A stretch of 64,000 bases of DNA, taken from Cypionkella aquatica (GTDB lineage Bacteria > Pseudomonadota > Alphaproteobacteria > Rhodobacterales > Rhodobacteraceae). This document shows positions 8,197-17,336 of this stretch, piece after piece. The position numbers and the translations under genes were made by a program. How positions within the stretch are numbered: the stretch's first letter is position 1; each line of letters starts with the position of its first letter. The notes under the pieces were generated by a model that saw nothing but the letters and a program-made list of their open reading frames with translations, searched no databases and was not told the DNA's origin. The stretch is taken from positions 11,109 to 75,108 of the forward strand of contig NZ_BSPP01000008.1 of the NCBI RefSeq assembly GCF_030161095.1, given 5' to 3'.

Positions 8197-8981
8197 GCTG
8201 CGGCCTCCTCGTCGGCAAAAATGATCTTCAGCACGTCTTCACGCAGCTTGATGAACTCGGGCGAGGCTTTGACCTGTCGCGCGGGCGTGCCGCCAAGGAA
8301 CTGGCGCGAGAACGGCAGATCAAACAGATGGGTGATCCGGCCCGGGCGCGGCGACATCACCACCAGCTTGGTGCCCATGAACAACGCCTCTTCGACGCTA
8401 TGCGTGATGAAAAACACTGATTTTTGGGTGTCATTCCAGATGTTAAGGATCAGCTCTTGCGCCTTTTCGCGGGTCAGCGCGTCCAAGGCCCCCAAGGGCT
8501 CGTCCATCAACAACACGCGCGGGTCGCAGGTGAGCGCGCGTGCGATGCCAACGCGCTGCTGCATGCCTCCCGAAAGCTTGTAGACCGGCGATTGCTGAAA
8601 GCCGTCAAGGCCCAGCATGCCGAGAAACTTGTTGGCGATCTCGTAACGCTCGGTCTTGGCAATGCCTTGAATTTCCAAACCAAATGCCACGTTATCAAGC
8701 ACGTTCAGCCAAGGCAGCAACGCGTGCTTTTGAAACACCACGGCGCGATCGGCACCGGGGCTAGAGACTTGGCGGCCATCCAGCACCAGCCGCCCGGATG
8801 TCGGCGACAGAAAGCCTGCGATCAGGTTCAGCAAGGTTGACTTGCCGCAGCCTGACGCGCCCAGCGCCACCACAAATTCTTCGTCTTCAATCTTCAGATT
8901 TATCCGGCTTAACGCCTCGACCGGCGGGCGACGGTCTGCGGCTGGATAGACGACAGATACGTCCTCGATGTGCAATCCCAC
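8193..8981 (-). CDS. ABC transporter ATPase, TauB/SsuB-like
   Basis: A 262-aa nucleotide-binding subunit with Walker A GASGCGKST (near 42-50), Q-loop VVFQKHALLPW, signature LSGGMQQRVGIARAL, Walker B VLLMDEPLGALD and H-loop ITHSVEEA. The sequence around the Q-loop and signature is that of the taurine/sulfonate/nitrate importers. The start is a GTG at 8981 preceded by AGGAG at suitable distance. It energises the importer formed with the adjacent permease and binding protein. Confidence 0.9.
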   Translation of the reverse strand: MGLHIEDVSVVYPAADRRPPVEALSRINLKIEDEEFVVALGASGCGKSTLLNLIAGFLSPTSGRLVLDGRQVSSPGADRAVVFQKHALLPWLNVLDNVAFGLEIQGIAKTERYEIANKFLGMLGLDGFQQSPVYKLSGGMQQRVGIARALTCDPRVLLMDEPLGALDALTREKAQELILNIWNDTQKSVFFITHSVEEALFMGTKLVVMSPRPGRITHLFDLPFSRQFLGGTPARQVKASPEFIKLREDVLKIIFADEEAAA

Positions 8982-9044
8982 TTGGCGTGCTCCTGGTGCA
9001 GTAAGGGGGGCAGCCCGAACAATCGGGTCGGGCTGCCGCGAGAC

Positions 9045-10034
9045 TTACTTCGTGGCTTCCACCGCGATTTCCGTGTTCACAAAGGGCGTGTAATCATCCA
9101 CCACCGTGTCAATCCGGCCCGCTGCTTTCAGGAAATCCGCCGTCGATTTCATCACATTGGCGGCGTTGCCCAGCCATTTGTCGCCGACCTGATCCGCCAA
9201 AGGCACGAAGGTGTAGCCTTTCAGGATTTCGGGGATCTGATCCGCGCCTGCGCCGGTCAGATTGGCAATTGCCTTGACGCTGTCGTTATCCGCCGTCCAC
9301 GCGGCAGGGTCGGCGAGGTAAGCTTGGTTGGCGGCATCCATCGTTTTGGCAAACGCCACCATTTCGGCCTGATGTTCTGCGGCAAATTCCTTGTTCACCA
9401 CCCAAGCGTTGAAGGTGGGGTAACCCCATTCCGCCGTCTGGTTCGCGCCGACAATCCGCGTGCCGGTTTGCAGGATTTGGGTTTGCACCGGCGGCCAGAT
9501 GAAGGCCGCATCAATCGTGCCTTGGTCCCATGCAGCCGCAATCTGATCTGGCGGCATCGACATGATGGTGACATCCGCCTCGGTCAGCCCGGCATGGGCA
9601 ATCGCCCCCATCAGCGAATAATGCGCCGTAGATCCCACCGGCACCGCAACGCGCTTGCCCTTCAGATCTTCGACCGAGGCAATCCCCGACCCGTTATGCG
9701 CGATCAGGCTTTCAGACTCGCCGATGGCGTAAGACAGCATGAACATCTGCAAATCAACGCCTTGGCTTGCCGCAATCGCCAGCGGAGACGAGCCCAACTC
9801 GGCCACTTTCACATCGCCCGAAGCCATTGCCGCGATCACATCGGTGCCGGAATCGAACACCCGCCATTCAATCGTCCAGCCGGTTGCCTTTTCAAACGCA
9901 TCGGTGGCGCGCACGGCGTTCATTGGGGTGGGGTCGCTGAATGTCGCAATCACCATGGTTTCAGCCATGGCCGAAACCGCCGACAGCGCCAGCGCCGCCG
10001 TTCCCATCATCATCGTTTTAAGCAATTTGGTCAT
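9045..10034 (-). CDS. periplasmic substrate-binding protein, TauA-like
   Basis: A 329-aa exported protein. The signal peptide MTKLLKTMMMGTAALALSA is followed by a cleavage site near SAMA-E. The mature part has the NMT1/TauA type-II binding-protein fold, with ELGSSPLAIAASQGVDLQ and KGKRVAVPVGSTAHYSL as typical segments. The start has GAGGTATCAAG in front. As the binding subunit it sets the specificity of the importer. Taurine-type proteins bind small sulfonates, and the operon points to cysteate or dihydroxypropanesulfonate, but no ligand residues could be checked. It lies 63 bases upstream of the ATPase gene. Confidence 0.88.
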   Translation of the reverse strand: MTKLLKTMMMGTAALALSAVSAMAETMVIATFSDPTPMNAVRATDAFEKATGWTIEWRVFDSGTDVIAAMASGDVKVAELGSSPLAIAASQGVDLQMFMLSYAIGESESLIAHNGSGIASVEDLKGKRVAVPVGSTAHYSLMGAIAHAGLTEADVTIMSMPPDQIAAAWDQGTIDAAFIWPPVQTQILQTGTRIVGANQTAEWGYPTFNAWVVNKEFAAEHQAEMVAFAKTMDAANQAYLADPAAWTADNDSVKAIANLTGAGADQIPEILKGYTFVPLADQVGDKWLGNAANVMKSTADFLKAAGRIDTVVDDYTPFVNTEIAVEATK

Positions 10035-10104
10035 CTTGATACCTCTGTTGTCGGTTGCACGGGATTTACCTCGCATTTTATTGGATCAGGCCACTGCAGG
10101 CGGC

Positions 10105-10812
10105 TTAGATCTGTCGTTCTTCAGGTTGCATCGAAAACGCAATGATTTCAGCAACCAAGCTGTCAAGCGTGTCAAAGGCGGTCACTTCTGGCGAAACTGC
10201 CTCGGGAATAAGCGAAAACTCGGTGCAGGCGATCATCTGCACCGCAGCACCGCGTTGGTGTAAGTCGGTGGAGGCCGCAAGCAGCGTCTGGCGGGCCTGC
10301 GGCTGCGGGCCGTGGGCCTTGATCTGACGGATCGCGGCGAGCATCGCGGTCTCATCCTGCGCATAAAGCGCGCTCAATCCGTGGTCTGCCAGCATCGCAT
10401 CAAACAGCCCGACCTTGGGCACGGCGGGGGAGGCTAGGATGCCGACCACACCGCCGCGCGGCGCAAGGCGTGCCGCATGAGCCACCGATAGCGCGATCAT
10501 GTCCAGCAATGGCACCGACACCGCCGCACGAATTGCGCCCGCGTAATGGTGCGCGGTGTTGCACGGCATCGCCAAGGCCTGCGCCCCACCCGCAACCAGC
10601 CGCTGCGCCATATCGGCCAGAACCGGGCCGGGATCCGCACCCGTGCCTTCGATCAGATGCGCTATCCGCGATGGCACTTGTGGGTTTTGATCGACGATCA
10701 GCGGGATATGATCGCTGTCATCGCGCGCCTGCACCCCGGCCAGCACCTTTTGCAGGATCAGGATGGTCGCTTCCGGCCCCATGCCACCCAAGATACCAAC
10801 GCGCCGCATCAT
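10105..10812 (-). CDS. aspartate/glutamate racemase family protein
   Basis: A 235-aa protein of the Asp/Glu/hydantoin racemase superfamily. The glycine-rich start RVGILGGMGPEAT and the two catalytic cysteine motifs AMPCNTAHHY (near 82) and IACTEFSLI (near 195) are both present, so PLP-independent two-base racemisation is expected. Its start overlaps the end of the DegT-family gene by 4 bases, and the binding-protein gene follows after 70 bases. In a cysteate operon the natural hypothesis is conversion of D-cysteate to L-cysteate (cysteate is an aspartate analogue), which would feed CuyA. Aspartate racemisation is the simpler alternative. Confidence 0.85.
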   Translation of the reverse strand: MMRRVGILGGMGPEATILILQKVLAGVQARDDSDHIPLIVDQNPQVPSRIAHLIEGTGADPGPVLADMAQRLVAGGAQALAMPCNTAHHYAGAIRAAVSVPLLDMIALSVAHAARLAPRGGVVGILASPAVPKVGLFDAMLADHGLSALYAQDETAMLAAIRQIKAHGPQPQARQTLLAASTDLHQRGAAVQMIACTEFSLIPEAVSPEVTAFDTLDSLVAEIIAFSMQPEERQI

Positions 10813-12017
10813 GCCCGCCCCTTTTCGCCAAGGGCGTCTACCGCATCCAGAATATGATCAGCCAACAGCGCGCAATCCTCAAGACTGAAGGTCAGCGGCA
10901 AGCGCATGTCAAACAATCCGGCCAGAATAGCATCGGTGGCAGGCAAATCCTGCTGCGCCACATAGCGCCAACTGTGATGGTCCGAGGTGAACCCTACAGG
11001 CTGGCTTGCGCCAAACCATTTCACCTCAACCCCAACAGCGGCCAGTCGCGCCACGAACGTCGCCGCATCCGCCTGCATAATCCCCGGCAAACAGAACTGG
11101 ATCGACGAGCCGACATAGCTTTCCGCCGCGGGCCTGCGCGGCAAGTGGATGGCAGGCGCGCGGGCTAGGCGGTCTGCCACCAGATCATGCCGCATATTCC
11201 ACGCCAAAATGCTGTCGGGCAAAGCGCGCAATTGCGGGCGCAGCAAAGCCGCGCGCAAATTGTCCATCCGGGCAGAGGTGTTGGGGGTTTCCAGCCGGAT
11301 CAGGTCATAGACCTCGGGCGCTGGCCCAGCCCCATGCCGATCATAGAGCATATAAGACCCCGACAATATCGTCGCCCGCGCCATGAACGCGGCGTCATCC
11401 GAGGTCAGCAAGCCCCCCTCGCCCGAATTGATATGCTTGTAGGTCTGCGTGCTGAAACAGCCCGCCAGACCAAATCCACCCGAGCGCTTGCCATTCCAGC
11501 TTGCCCCCATCGTATGGGCGCAATCCTCGATCACCGTCAGGTTCAGATCGGCGGCCATCTGCACCAGACGGTGCATGTCGCACAAATGCCCGCGCATATG
11601 CGACAGCAGCAGATAGCGCGCGCCCGAACTGCGGGCTTTGGCCGCCAGATCATCCAGATCAATCACCAGATCGGGCGTAATCTCGACCAAAACCGGACGC
11701 GCGCCTAACGCCGCAATCGCGCCCGGCACCGGGGCCAGCGTAAAGCCGTTGGTCAGCACCAAATCGCCCGGCAGTACGCCCGACGCACGCAGTGCAATTT
11801 GCATCGCTTGCCCGCCCGAAGCCACCGCCAGACAATAGGCCGCCCCCTGCCAACGCGCATAATCACGCTCCAGCGCCATCACTTCGCTGGGCTCGTCGCC
11901 GACCACGTTATAGCGGTGCAATCGACCAGAGCGCATCACCGCAACGGCCGCCTCTATCCCCGCCTCGGGGATCGGCGGCTGCTGGGTAAAGCTGCGGGAA
12001 AACTGCGCGCGCGCCAT
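10809..12017 (-). CDS. DegT/DnrJ/EryC1 family PLP-dependent enzyme
   Basis: A 402-aa fold-type I PLP enzyme. The lysine that binds PLP is seen in FSTQTYKHINSGEGG (near 197), and the cofactor aspartate in VIEDCAHTMGA (near 168). The family is best known for sugar aminotransferases, yet there are no sugar-pathway genes here: it is the second gene of a sulfonate operon, three bases after cuyA and overlapping the racemase gene. A transaminase working on a small sulfonate (for example sulfopyruvate to or from cysteate) would fit the operon but is not established for this family. Fold and lysine are certain; the substrate is unknown. Confidence 0.8.
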   Translation of the reverse strand: MARAQFSRSFTQQPPIPEAGIEAAVAVMRSGRLHRYNVVGDEPSEVMALERDYARWQGAAYCLAVASGGQAMQIALRASGVLPGDLVLTNGFTLAPVPGAIAALGARPVLVEITPDLVIDLDDLAAKARSSGARYLLLSHMRGHLCDMHRLVQMAADLNLTVIEDCAHTMGASWNGKRSGGFGLAGCFSTQTYKHINSGEGGLLTSDDAAFMARATILSGSYMLYDRHGAGPAPEVYDLIRLETPNTSARMDNLRAALLRPQLRALPDSILAWNMRHDLVADRLARAPAIHLPRRPAAESYVGSSIQFCLPGIMQADAATFVARLAAVGVEVKWFGASQPVGFTSDHHSWRYVAQQDLPATDAILAGLFDMRLPLTFSLEDCALLADHILDAVDALGEKGRA

Positions 12018-12020
12018 GGA

Positions 12021-13043
12021 TCAGGCCACCACCAAGGCTTTGTTGCCATCGGCAAACACCGCGTCATAGCCGAACAGCGCAGCCGAGCCGCCGGTATGAA
12101 GGAACACCACCCGCTCTCCCTTCTTGAACTTGCCTTTGCGGCAGTAATCAATCAGACCCGCCGCGCCCTTGCCGGAATAGACTGGGTCGAGCAGGATGCC
12201 TTCCAGTTGCGCGAACATGCGAATAGCTTCCAGCGTATCGTCGCGCGGGATGCCATAACCTGCGCCGACATAGCTGCTGTCGGCAACCACATCGCCGCGC
12301 GCGACGACGCAGGGACAGCCCAGCTTTTCCGCCGTTTTCAGCGCCAGCGCGAACACGTTTTCTTCCTGCTTTTCCTTCGGCGCGCGCACACCGATGCCGG
12401 TCAGCGGGATACCCGCATTGATCGCCTTCAGCCCGGTGATCAACCCGGCTTGCGTGCCAGCCGAGCCGGTCGCCGTCACCAGATGATCAATCACCAGACT
12501 GCGGTCATTGGCTTGGCCCACCAACTCAAACGCGCAGTTGACATAGCCCAGCGCCCCGGTCGCGTTAGAGCCACCGCCGGGGATTAGGTAGACCTTGCGC
12601 CCCTCGCCCCGCAGACGCTCGGCCACCATCTCCATCTCGGCCTGCATATCGCGGCCGCCTGCGCGTTTTGAGGTGGTAGCCCCATGCAAGTGGTCCAGCA
12701 GCACATTGCCGTTGCCGTTGTAATTGGCGTCATTCGACCCGGTGCGATCTTCCAGCAGGATATGGCAGCCCATCCCCAGCTTGGCCGCAAAAGCCGCCGT
12801 CTGGCGCGCGTGGTTGGATTGCGTGGCGCCCTGCGTCATCACCGTATCCGCGCCCATAGCCTGCGCTTCGGCCATCAAAAACTCCAGCTTGCGGGTCTTG
12901 TTGCCGCCCGTCGACAGGCCCGTGCAGTCATCGCGCTTGATCCAGATTTCCGGCCCGCCCAGTTCCTTCGACAAGCGATCCAGTTTTTCCAAAGGCGTCG
13001 GAAGATGCGCCAGATGAACGCGGGGAAAACGGGCGAGGTGCAT
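12021..13043 (-). CDS. cuyA: L-cysteate sulfo-lyase
   Basis: A 340-aa PLP enzyme of the D-cysteine desulfhydrase/ACC deaminase type. The PLP lysine is in [13 protein letters not shown] (near 54), the segment [15 protein letters not shown] follows, and the phosphate-binding part is [12 protein letters not shown]. Length and N-terminal sequence (MHLARFPR) match CuyA, which turns L-cysteate into pyruvate, ammonium and sulfite. The start at 13043 has AAGGAACTGCC in front. It is the first gene of the operon, with a LysR gene divergent and a YeiH/TauZ-type exporter downstream, the arrangement expected for desulfonation. D-cysteine desulfhydrase is the main alternative, made less likely by the neighbours. 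Confidence 0.85.
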   Translation of the reverse strand: MHLARFPRVHLAHLPTPLEKLDRLSKELGGPEIWIKRDDCTGLSTGGNKTRKLEFLMAEAQAMGADTVMTQGATQSNHARQTAAFAAKLGMGCHILLEDRTGSNDANYNGNGNVLLDHLHGATTSKRAGGRDMQAEMEMVAERLRGEGRKVYLIPGGGSNATGALGYVNCAFELVGQANDRSLVIDHLVTATGSAGTQAGLITGLKAINAGIPLTGIGVRAPKEKQEENVFALALKTAEKLGCPCVVARGDVVADSSYVGAGYGIPRDDTLEAIRMFAQLEGILLDPVYSGKGAAGLIDYCRKGKFKKGERVVFLHTGGSAALFGYDAVFADGNKALVVA

Positions 13044-13137
13044 GGCAGTTCCTTGTCTACTTGGATGGTCTAACTTGTATGATTTGATCCTCACACAGAT
13101 TAATCGGCGTGGCTAATGCGAAATATTTGAAGTATGA

Positions 13138-13150
13138 TGCAAGTCTTGCA
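13138..13150. promoter_or_regulatory. inverted repeat TGCAAGTCTTGCA, candidate LysR-type binding site
   Basis: TGCAA and TTGCA flank a 3-base spacer and lie 15 bases before the start of the LysR-type gene, within the 121-base divergent region shared with cuyA. A second GCAAGT copy continues at 13148. The T-rich/A-rich dyad resembles a LysR T-N11-A box and could mediate autorepression and cuyA control. This is inferred from position and symmetry. Confidence 0.4.
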
Positions 13151-13164
13151 AGTTATGGGGCATC

Positions 13165-14049
13165 ATGCGGCTGGAATGGCTGGAAGACATTTTGGCAATC
13201 GCCGAAACCGGGTCGTTCAGCGGCGCGGCAGAGCGGCGGCGGTTGACGCAATCGGCATTTTCGCGCCGGATCAGACAGATCGAAGATTATGTCGGCGTGG
13301 AACTGTTCGACCGCGACCACAAGCCGATCCGGCTGCAAGCCACCACTTTGGCCCAAAGCGAACAGATCCTGACCTTGGTCTCTGGCTTGCGACAGTTGCT
13401 GGTCGATCTGCGGCGAGGCGAGCGGATGACCAGCAACAAGGTGGTCATTGCCTGCCAACATTCGCTGACCGCCATGCGGATCCCGTCAATTCTGCAACAA
13501 CTGCCCATCCAGCACGACACTATGCAGGTGCGGCTGCGCTCGGCCAATCTGGATGAATGTACCGGTCTGTTGTTGTCGCGCCAAGCAGATGTGGCCATCG
13601 TCTATCAACTGCCCGAAGAGTCCGGCGATTTTAATGCCGACTTTCTAGAGATCATCACCATTGGCACCGATCGCCTGATCCCCGTGTTCAACAGACCATT
13701 CGCGCAAATCGCGGTGGATGGCCCTGATATCCCCTATATCGCCTATCCACCGGATGTGTTTTTCGGCAGGGTGATGGCGCGGCGCATTTTGCCGTTTCTT
13801 GATGCGGACATTCATTTCACGCCGAAAGTCGAAACTGCTTTGACCCTTGCTGCGGTGGAAATGGCGGTCGCGGGCGTTGGCGTCGCTTGGGTGCCGAATT
13901 CTCTGGCCCAAAGCCGAATTGCCACGGGGCAGTTGGTGCAGCTGTCGGCAGACCTTCCGGCCTGCAATTTGCAGATCACCGCAATGCGGTTGGAGGGAAA
14001 TCCAAACGCGGCGGGCACGGCACTCTGGACACAATTGCTTATGCTGTGA
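13165..14049 (+). CDS. LysR-family transcriptional regulator, probable regulator of the sulfonate operon
   Basis: A 294-aa LysR protein. The N-terminal winged HTH is MRLEWLEDILAIAETGSFSG with RRLTQSAFSRRIRQIEDYVG (residues 1-60), followed by a linker helix and a periplasmic-binding-protein-like effector domain from about residue 90. It is divergent from cuyA with a 121-base intergenic region, the classic LysR arrangement, so it probably activates the operon in response to a pathway metabolite. The inducer is unknown. Confidence 0.9.
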   Translation: MRLEWLEDILAIAETGSFSGAAERRRLTQSAFSRRIRQIEDYVGVELFDRDHKPIRLQATTLAQSEQILTLVSGLRQLLVDLRRGERMTSNKVVIACQHSLTAMRIPSILQQLPIQHDTMQVRLRSANLDECTGLLLSRQADVAIVYQLPEESGDFNADFLEIITIGTDRLIPVFNRPFAQIAVDGPDIPYIAYPPDVFFGRVMARRILPFLDADIHFTPKVETALTLAAVEMAVAGVGVAWVPNSLAQSRIATGQLVQLSADLPACNLQITAMRLEGNPNAAGTALWTQLLML

Positions 14050-14320
14050 ACGCCCCCCCTAAATGACGAGATGAACCGGGCTTGGTCTGTCGCAATCTGG
14101 TCTAGGCTGGTTCCACGGCCATTAGGGCAGTTTCCAGCGCTACCCGGTCGATTGCTTCGGCTCGCGTGGGTGGGATGTTCACGATGGCAAACATGAGACA
14201 GCGTTGGGATGCTGCCCCCACCAAGTTGCGCCGACCAATATGCGCTGCACCTTGCGCAAGCTGGTCTAATAGTGCTGGTGTCCGCATGAAACGTGGGTCA
14301 ACCGGAAAAGTGGGCGGGAA

Positions 14321-15043
14321 ATGGCGAGAATAGCGGTCGTGACGGGTGCAGCGGGCGGTCTTGGGCGGGCAATCAGCGCCAAATTGCGCGCTGACGGGCT
14401 GCATGTGGTGGGGCTGGATATTGATGCGGTGGGCTTGCAAAGCATGGCGGGCCCCGGTTTCACCGGCCATGTCACCGATCTGACCGATACAGCCGCCATT
14501 CAAGCCACCTTCGCGCAGATTGCCCAAGAGCATGGCGGCATTGATGCGCTGGTGAACAATGCAGGCACCTGTTTCATGTCGGACTTCCCCGATATTCCGC
14601 CGCAAGAGCTTGATCGGCAAATGTCGCTCAATTTCTCGGGCGCGTTCCATTGCTGTCAGGCTGCGATCAAGTTGATGCTTGGCCGGGACGGCGTGCGCAA
14701 AATCGTCAACATCAGCTCGAATGGAGCATATAATTTTGACGTTTTTGACCCGCCGCATTATCGCGCCTCTAAAGCGGCTCTGGACACGCTGACCAAGGAT
14801 CTTGCACGCCGCTATGCCCGCGACAAGATCGCTGTGAATTCGCTTGCACCCGCGATGACAGAAACACCGCTGTTCAAGGTGTTGACCGAGGATGTGCTGG
14901 CCCGCGCCATTTCTGCAATGCCGCACGGCCATGCGATGCAACCGGCCGAGGTTGCGGCTTGGGTCGGGTTTCTGATCTCATCTGCCGGGGATATTTGCAG
15001 CGGAAATGTGATCATTCTCAATCAGGGCCGCGACGTCAGGTAA
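14321..15043 (+). CDS. SDR-family oxidoreductase
   Basis: A 240-aa short-chain dehydrogenase with cofactor motif TGAAGGLGRA (near 8-17), LVNNAG (near 82), catalytic Ser in NISSNGAY and the Tyr-Lys pair in HYRASKAAL (near 146-150). Asp after the second strand (GLDID) suggests NAD preference. It lies 271 bases after the LysR gene and ends 8 bases inside the convergent metallo-hydrolase gene. It could oxidise a hydroxy-sulfonate next to the sulfonate operon, but an unrelated alcohol is equally possible. Confidence 0.85.
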   Translation: MARIAVVTGAAGGLGRAISAKLRADGLHVVGLDIDAVGLQSMAGPGFTGHVTDLTDTAAIQATFAQIAQEHGGIDALVNNAGTCFMSDFPDIPPQELDRQMSLNFSGAFHCCQAAIKLMLGRDGVRKIVNISSNGAYNFDVFDPPHYRASKAALDTLTKDLARRYARDKIAVNSLAPAMTETPLFKVLTEDVLARAISAMPHGHAMQPAEVAAWVGFLISSAGDICSGNVIILNQGRDVR

Positions 15044-15794
15044 ACCAGTCCGGGGCTTTGCGCAAATCCGGCCATTGCTGCGGGCTGTGGCCATAGATCA
15101 CCAGCGCATCCCGCTGCTGGGCCAAGGACATGATCCGCGCGCCGTGCGAAATGGCCAGAGGCACATTCCAAGACCCCGCAAAGCCCTCGTCAATCTCGGC
15201 TGCCCGGCTGATCGCATCCGAGGTCAGCAGCACCCAACCCGTGTCGGGCAACTTGACCATAAACGCCAGTTGCCCCGGCGCGTGTCCCGGACACAACAAC
15301 ACCTCAAACCCCGGCGCCAAACTGAAATCCTGCGTCACCAGATGATAGTCGCGCAACGGCCATTCCATCGCCTGCTTGCCCGACCAATACAGCGGACGCG
15401 GCAAATCACGCTCGGCCTTTGCAATCAGGATCGGCACGCCCGGAAAACCGTCCATGTGGCCAACATGGTCGATATGCGTGTGGCTTTGGATCATCAACGT
15501 GACATCAGCTGTTGAAAGCCCCAGCTTGGCAAGCTGCGCGTGGGGGGTATTTTCCGGCGTTATGCGCAAAACCCGGCCAAAGCTGCCAAGCCCGTCTTCA
15601 AGTGTCGCGGCTTCGGCGTCGTCGACATATTTCTCGGGAAATCCGGTGTCGATCAGCACGACCTCTCCAGCATCGGTCTGCACGGCAAAGCCGCAGATCC
15701 CGATCGTGCGCGGGCCGGAATGGACCTCGAACAGGCCATAATCCAGCACAGCCAACCGAATGGGTTTCCCCTTCAGCAAAATCTCATCCATCAT
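15036..15794 (-). CDS. metallo-beta-lactamase-fold hydrolase
   Basis: A 252-aa protein with the metal-binding motif SHTHIDHVGH (near 104), a further His in LCPGHAPGQLAF (near 170) and Asp in LLTSDAISRA. The fold and length fit the quorum-quenching lactonase/glyoxalase-II-like part of the superfamily. No signal peptide, so cytoplasmic. The start is the first of two adjacent ATGs at 15794. It is divergent from the broken aminotransferase and overlaps the SDR gene tail-to-tail by 8 bases. The substrate is unknown; lactone or thioester hydrolysis are the usual activities. Confidence 0.85.
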   Translation of the reverse strand: MMDEILLKGKPIRLAVLDYGLFEVHSGPRTIGICGFAVQTDAGEVVLIDTGFPEKYVDDAEAATLEDGLGSFGRVLRITPENTPHAQLAKLGLSTADVTLMIQSHTHIDHVGHMDGFPGVPILIAKAERDLPRPLYWSGKQAMEWPLRDYHLVTQDFSLAPGFEVLLCPGHAPGQLAFMVKLPDTGWVLLTSDAISRAAEIDEGFAGSWNVPLAISHGARIMSLAQQRDALVIYGHSPQQWPDLRKAPDWFT

Positions 15795-15830
15795 CGCGTC
15801 ACCCCCGCCGAAAAGAGATGGAGTGTCCGG

Positions 15831-16964
15831 TTGAAAGTCAAGATCCACGCGCTGTTTGAGTATCTGCTTGAAACCACAGAAGCAGCGCCTGAGGCGATTG
15901 TTGGGTTCTCGCTGTCTGCTTCGCCCAAACTGGGTGACTATCTGGCCGATCTCGACCCAAACCAATCGCTTGATTGGAACGGCCGCGACTTTCGCGGTCT
16001 GCCAGAGTTGCGCGAGCAGGTTCTGGCCCAAGCCGGTCTGACCGGCATCTGCACTCCTGCCGATGTGCTGATCACCGCAGGCGCTGCCGAGGCGAATTAC
16101 CTGTCGATCCTGCAGCGCCTGCAGCCCGGCGAGCGGATCGTGATCGAAACCCCCGGCTGGCCCCAAGCCGAAGTGCTGGCCAAAGCCAAAGGTGCCGAAA
16201 TCGTCAAGGTGGCGCGGTCAGAAGCCGAGGGTTGGCGTCTGCCGCTTGATCGGCTTGCGGCGGCGGTGACACCCGGCACGCGCATGGTGTTTTTAACCAA
16301 CCCGAACAACCCAACCGGCAATCTCATGTCGGCTGCCGAATAGGCCGAGGTGGTGGCGATTGCTGATCGCGTCGGCGCGTGGCTTTTGGTGGACGAGGTT
16401 TATGCGGGCTTGGAATGGGACGGCCCGCGCGCGCCTTCTGTCGCAGGACTATATGCACGCGGCATCACCACCGGATCGGTCAGCAAAGCCTTGGGCCTGC
16501 AGGGTCTGCGCACCGGGTGGATTATCTGCCCCGACGCAGAGCATATGCGGGACACGCTGATCTTGCGCGAAAACTCCAGTGAAATCATGAATATCATGGG
16601 TGAGGTGATTGCTGAAATCGCCCTGCGGCCCGGCCATTATGCGACAGCGCTCGCCCGCGCGCGCGCCGAAGGTGCGGCCAATCTGGCGCAGATGAAGGAC
16701 TGGCTGGCCACACAGGATCTGCTGTCTTGGGTGCCGCCGAATGCCGGCCTGATCGGCCTTGCCCGCCTGCCCGAGGGTCTTGACAGCGAGGCCTTCGTCC
16801 GACAATTGCTTGCCCCGCCTTATCGCACCTTCCTGTTGCCGGGCAGCGCCTATGATCTGCCAAGCCACATTCGGTTGGGCGTTGGCGGTGGCGCGGCTGT
16901 GCGGCTTCAAGACGGGCTCAATCAAGTCGCCCAAGGGCTGAGTGATTGGCGCAAGACGCGCTAA
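15831..16964 (+). pseudogene. class I/II PLP aminotransferase interrupted by an in-frame TAG
   Basis: The reading frame from a TTG start (with GAGATGGAG in front) to 16964 would give a 377-residue fold-type I aminotransferase, but a TAG at 16341-16343 interrupts it. Upstream of the stop the family motif TNPNNPTGN is intact; downstream LLVDEVYAGLEW, the PLP-lysine segment GSVSKALGLQGLRTGW and the C-terminal domain are intact and in the same frame. There is no frameshift or deletion, so this is either a very recent nonsense mutation, a sequencing error, or readthrough. It neighbours the divergent metallo-hydrolase. Confidence 0.85.
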
Positions 16965-17096
16965 GCTTCTGCATATACCTGACGGGACACACTGAATTGT
17001 CTGAAGATTTCGGGTAAAACCTTGGGGCCATCCGCCATCCAGCCGCGACCTGCACAAAACATGGATGAAAGCAGAGATAAAACTGGAGGGATAAAG

Positions 17097-17193
17097 GTGA
17101 GAGGCTGACAACGACCCAAGCGGGTCTCGTTACGGCTGCTTCCTTCCGGACCTGACCGGGTTGGCGAGGCGCTTACCCGCGCCAACCTCTCAC
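17097..17193 (-). ncRNA. ffs: bacterial signal recognition particle RNA (4.5S type)
   Basis: The minus strand contains the conserved SRP domain IV core GGTCAGGTCCGGAAGGAAGC followed by AGCC, with flanking complementary arms. The ends pair perfectly (GTGAGAGG at 17097-17104 with CCTCTCAC at 17186-17193), giving a ~97-nt hairpin RNA of the small alphaproteobacterial type. It binds Ffh and targets nascent membrane proteins to FtsY. Exact ends are estimated from the terminal stem. Confidence 0.93.
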
Positions 17194-17336
17194 GATGTGA
17201 TATAGGCGGGCGGAATTGGATTCGCAAGGCTTAGCAACCGCAGCTTTATCGTCACGGATTGCGGATGGCGCGCGGCCAACAGCGTTCAGGCAATAACACG
17301 CGGGCCGCTAGGTTGCGCCAAAAACCTAGGGGCAGA

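Noticed and set aside
12021-13043. Calling the cuyA gene D-cysteine desulfhydrase or ACC deaminase
   Set aside because: Same fold, but the N-terminus, length, LysR gene and exporter neighbours point to cysteate sulfo-lyase.
14102-14941. 279-codon minus-strand frame opposite the SDR gene
   Set aside because: It is a high-G+C shadow of a well-supported dehydrogenase; no ribosome-binding site or motif.
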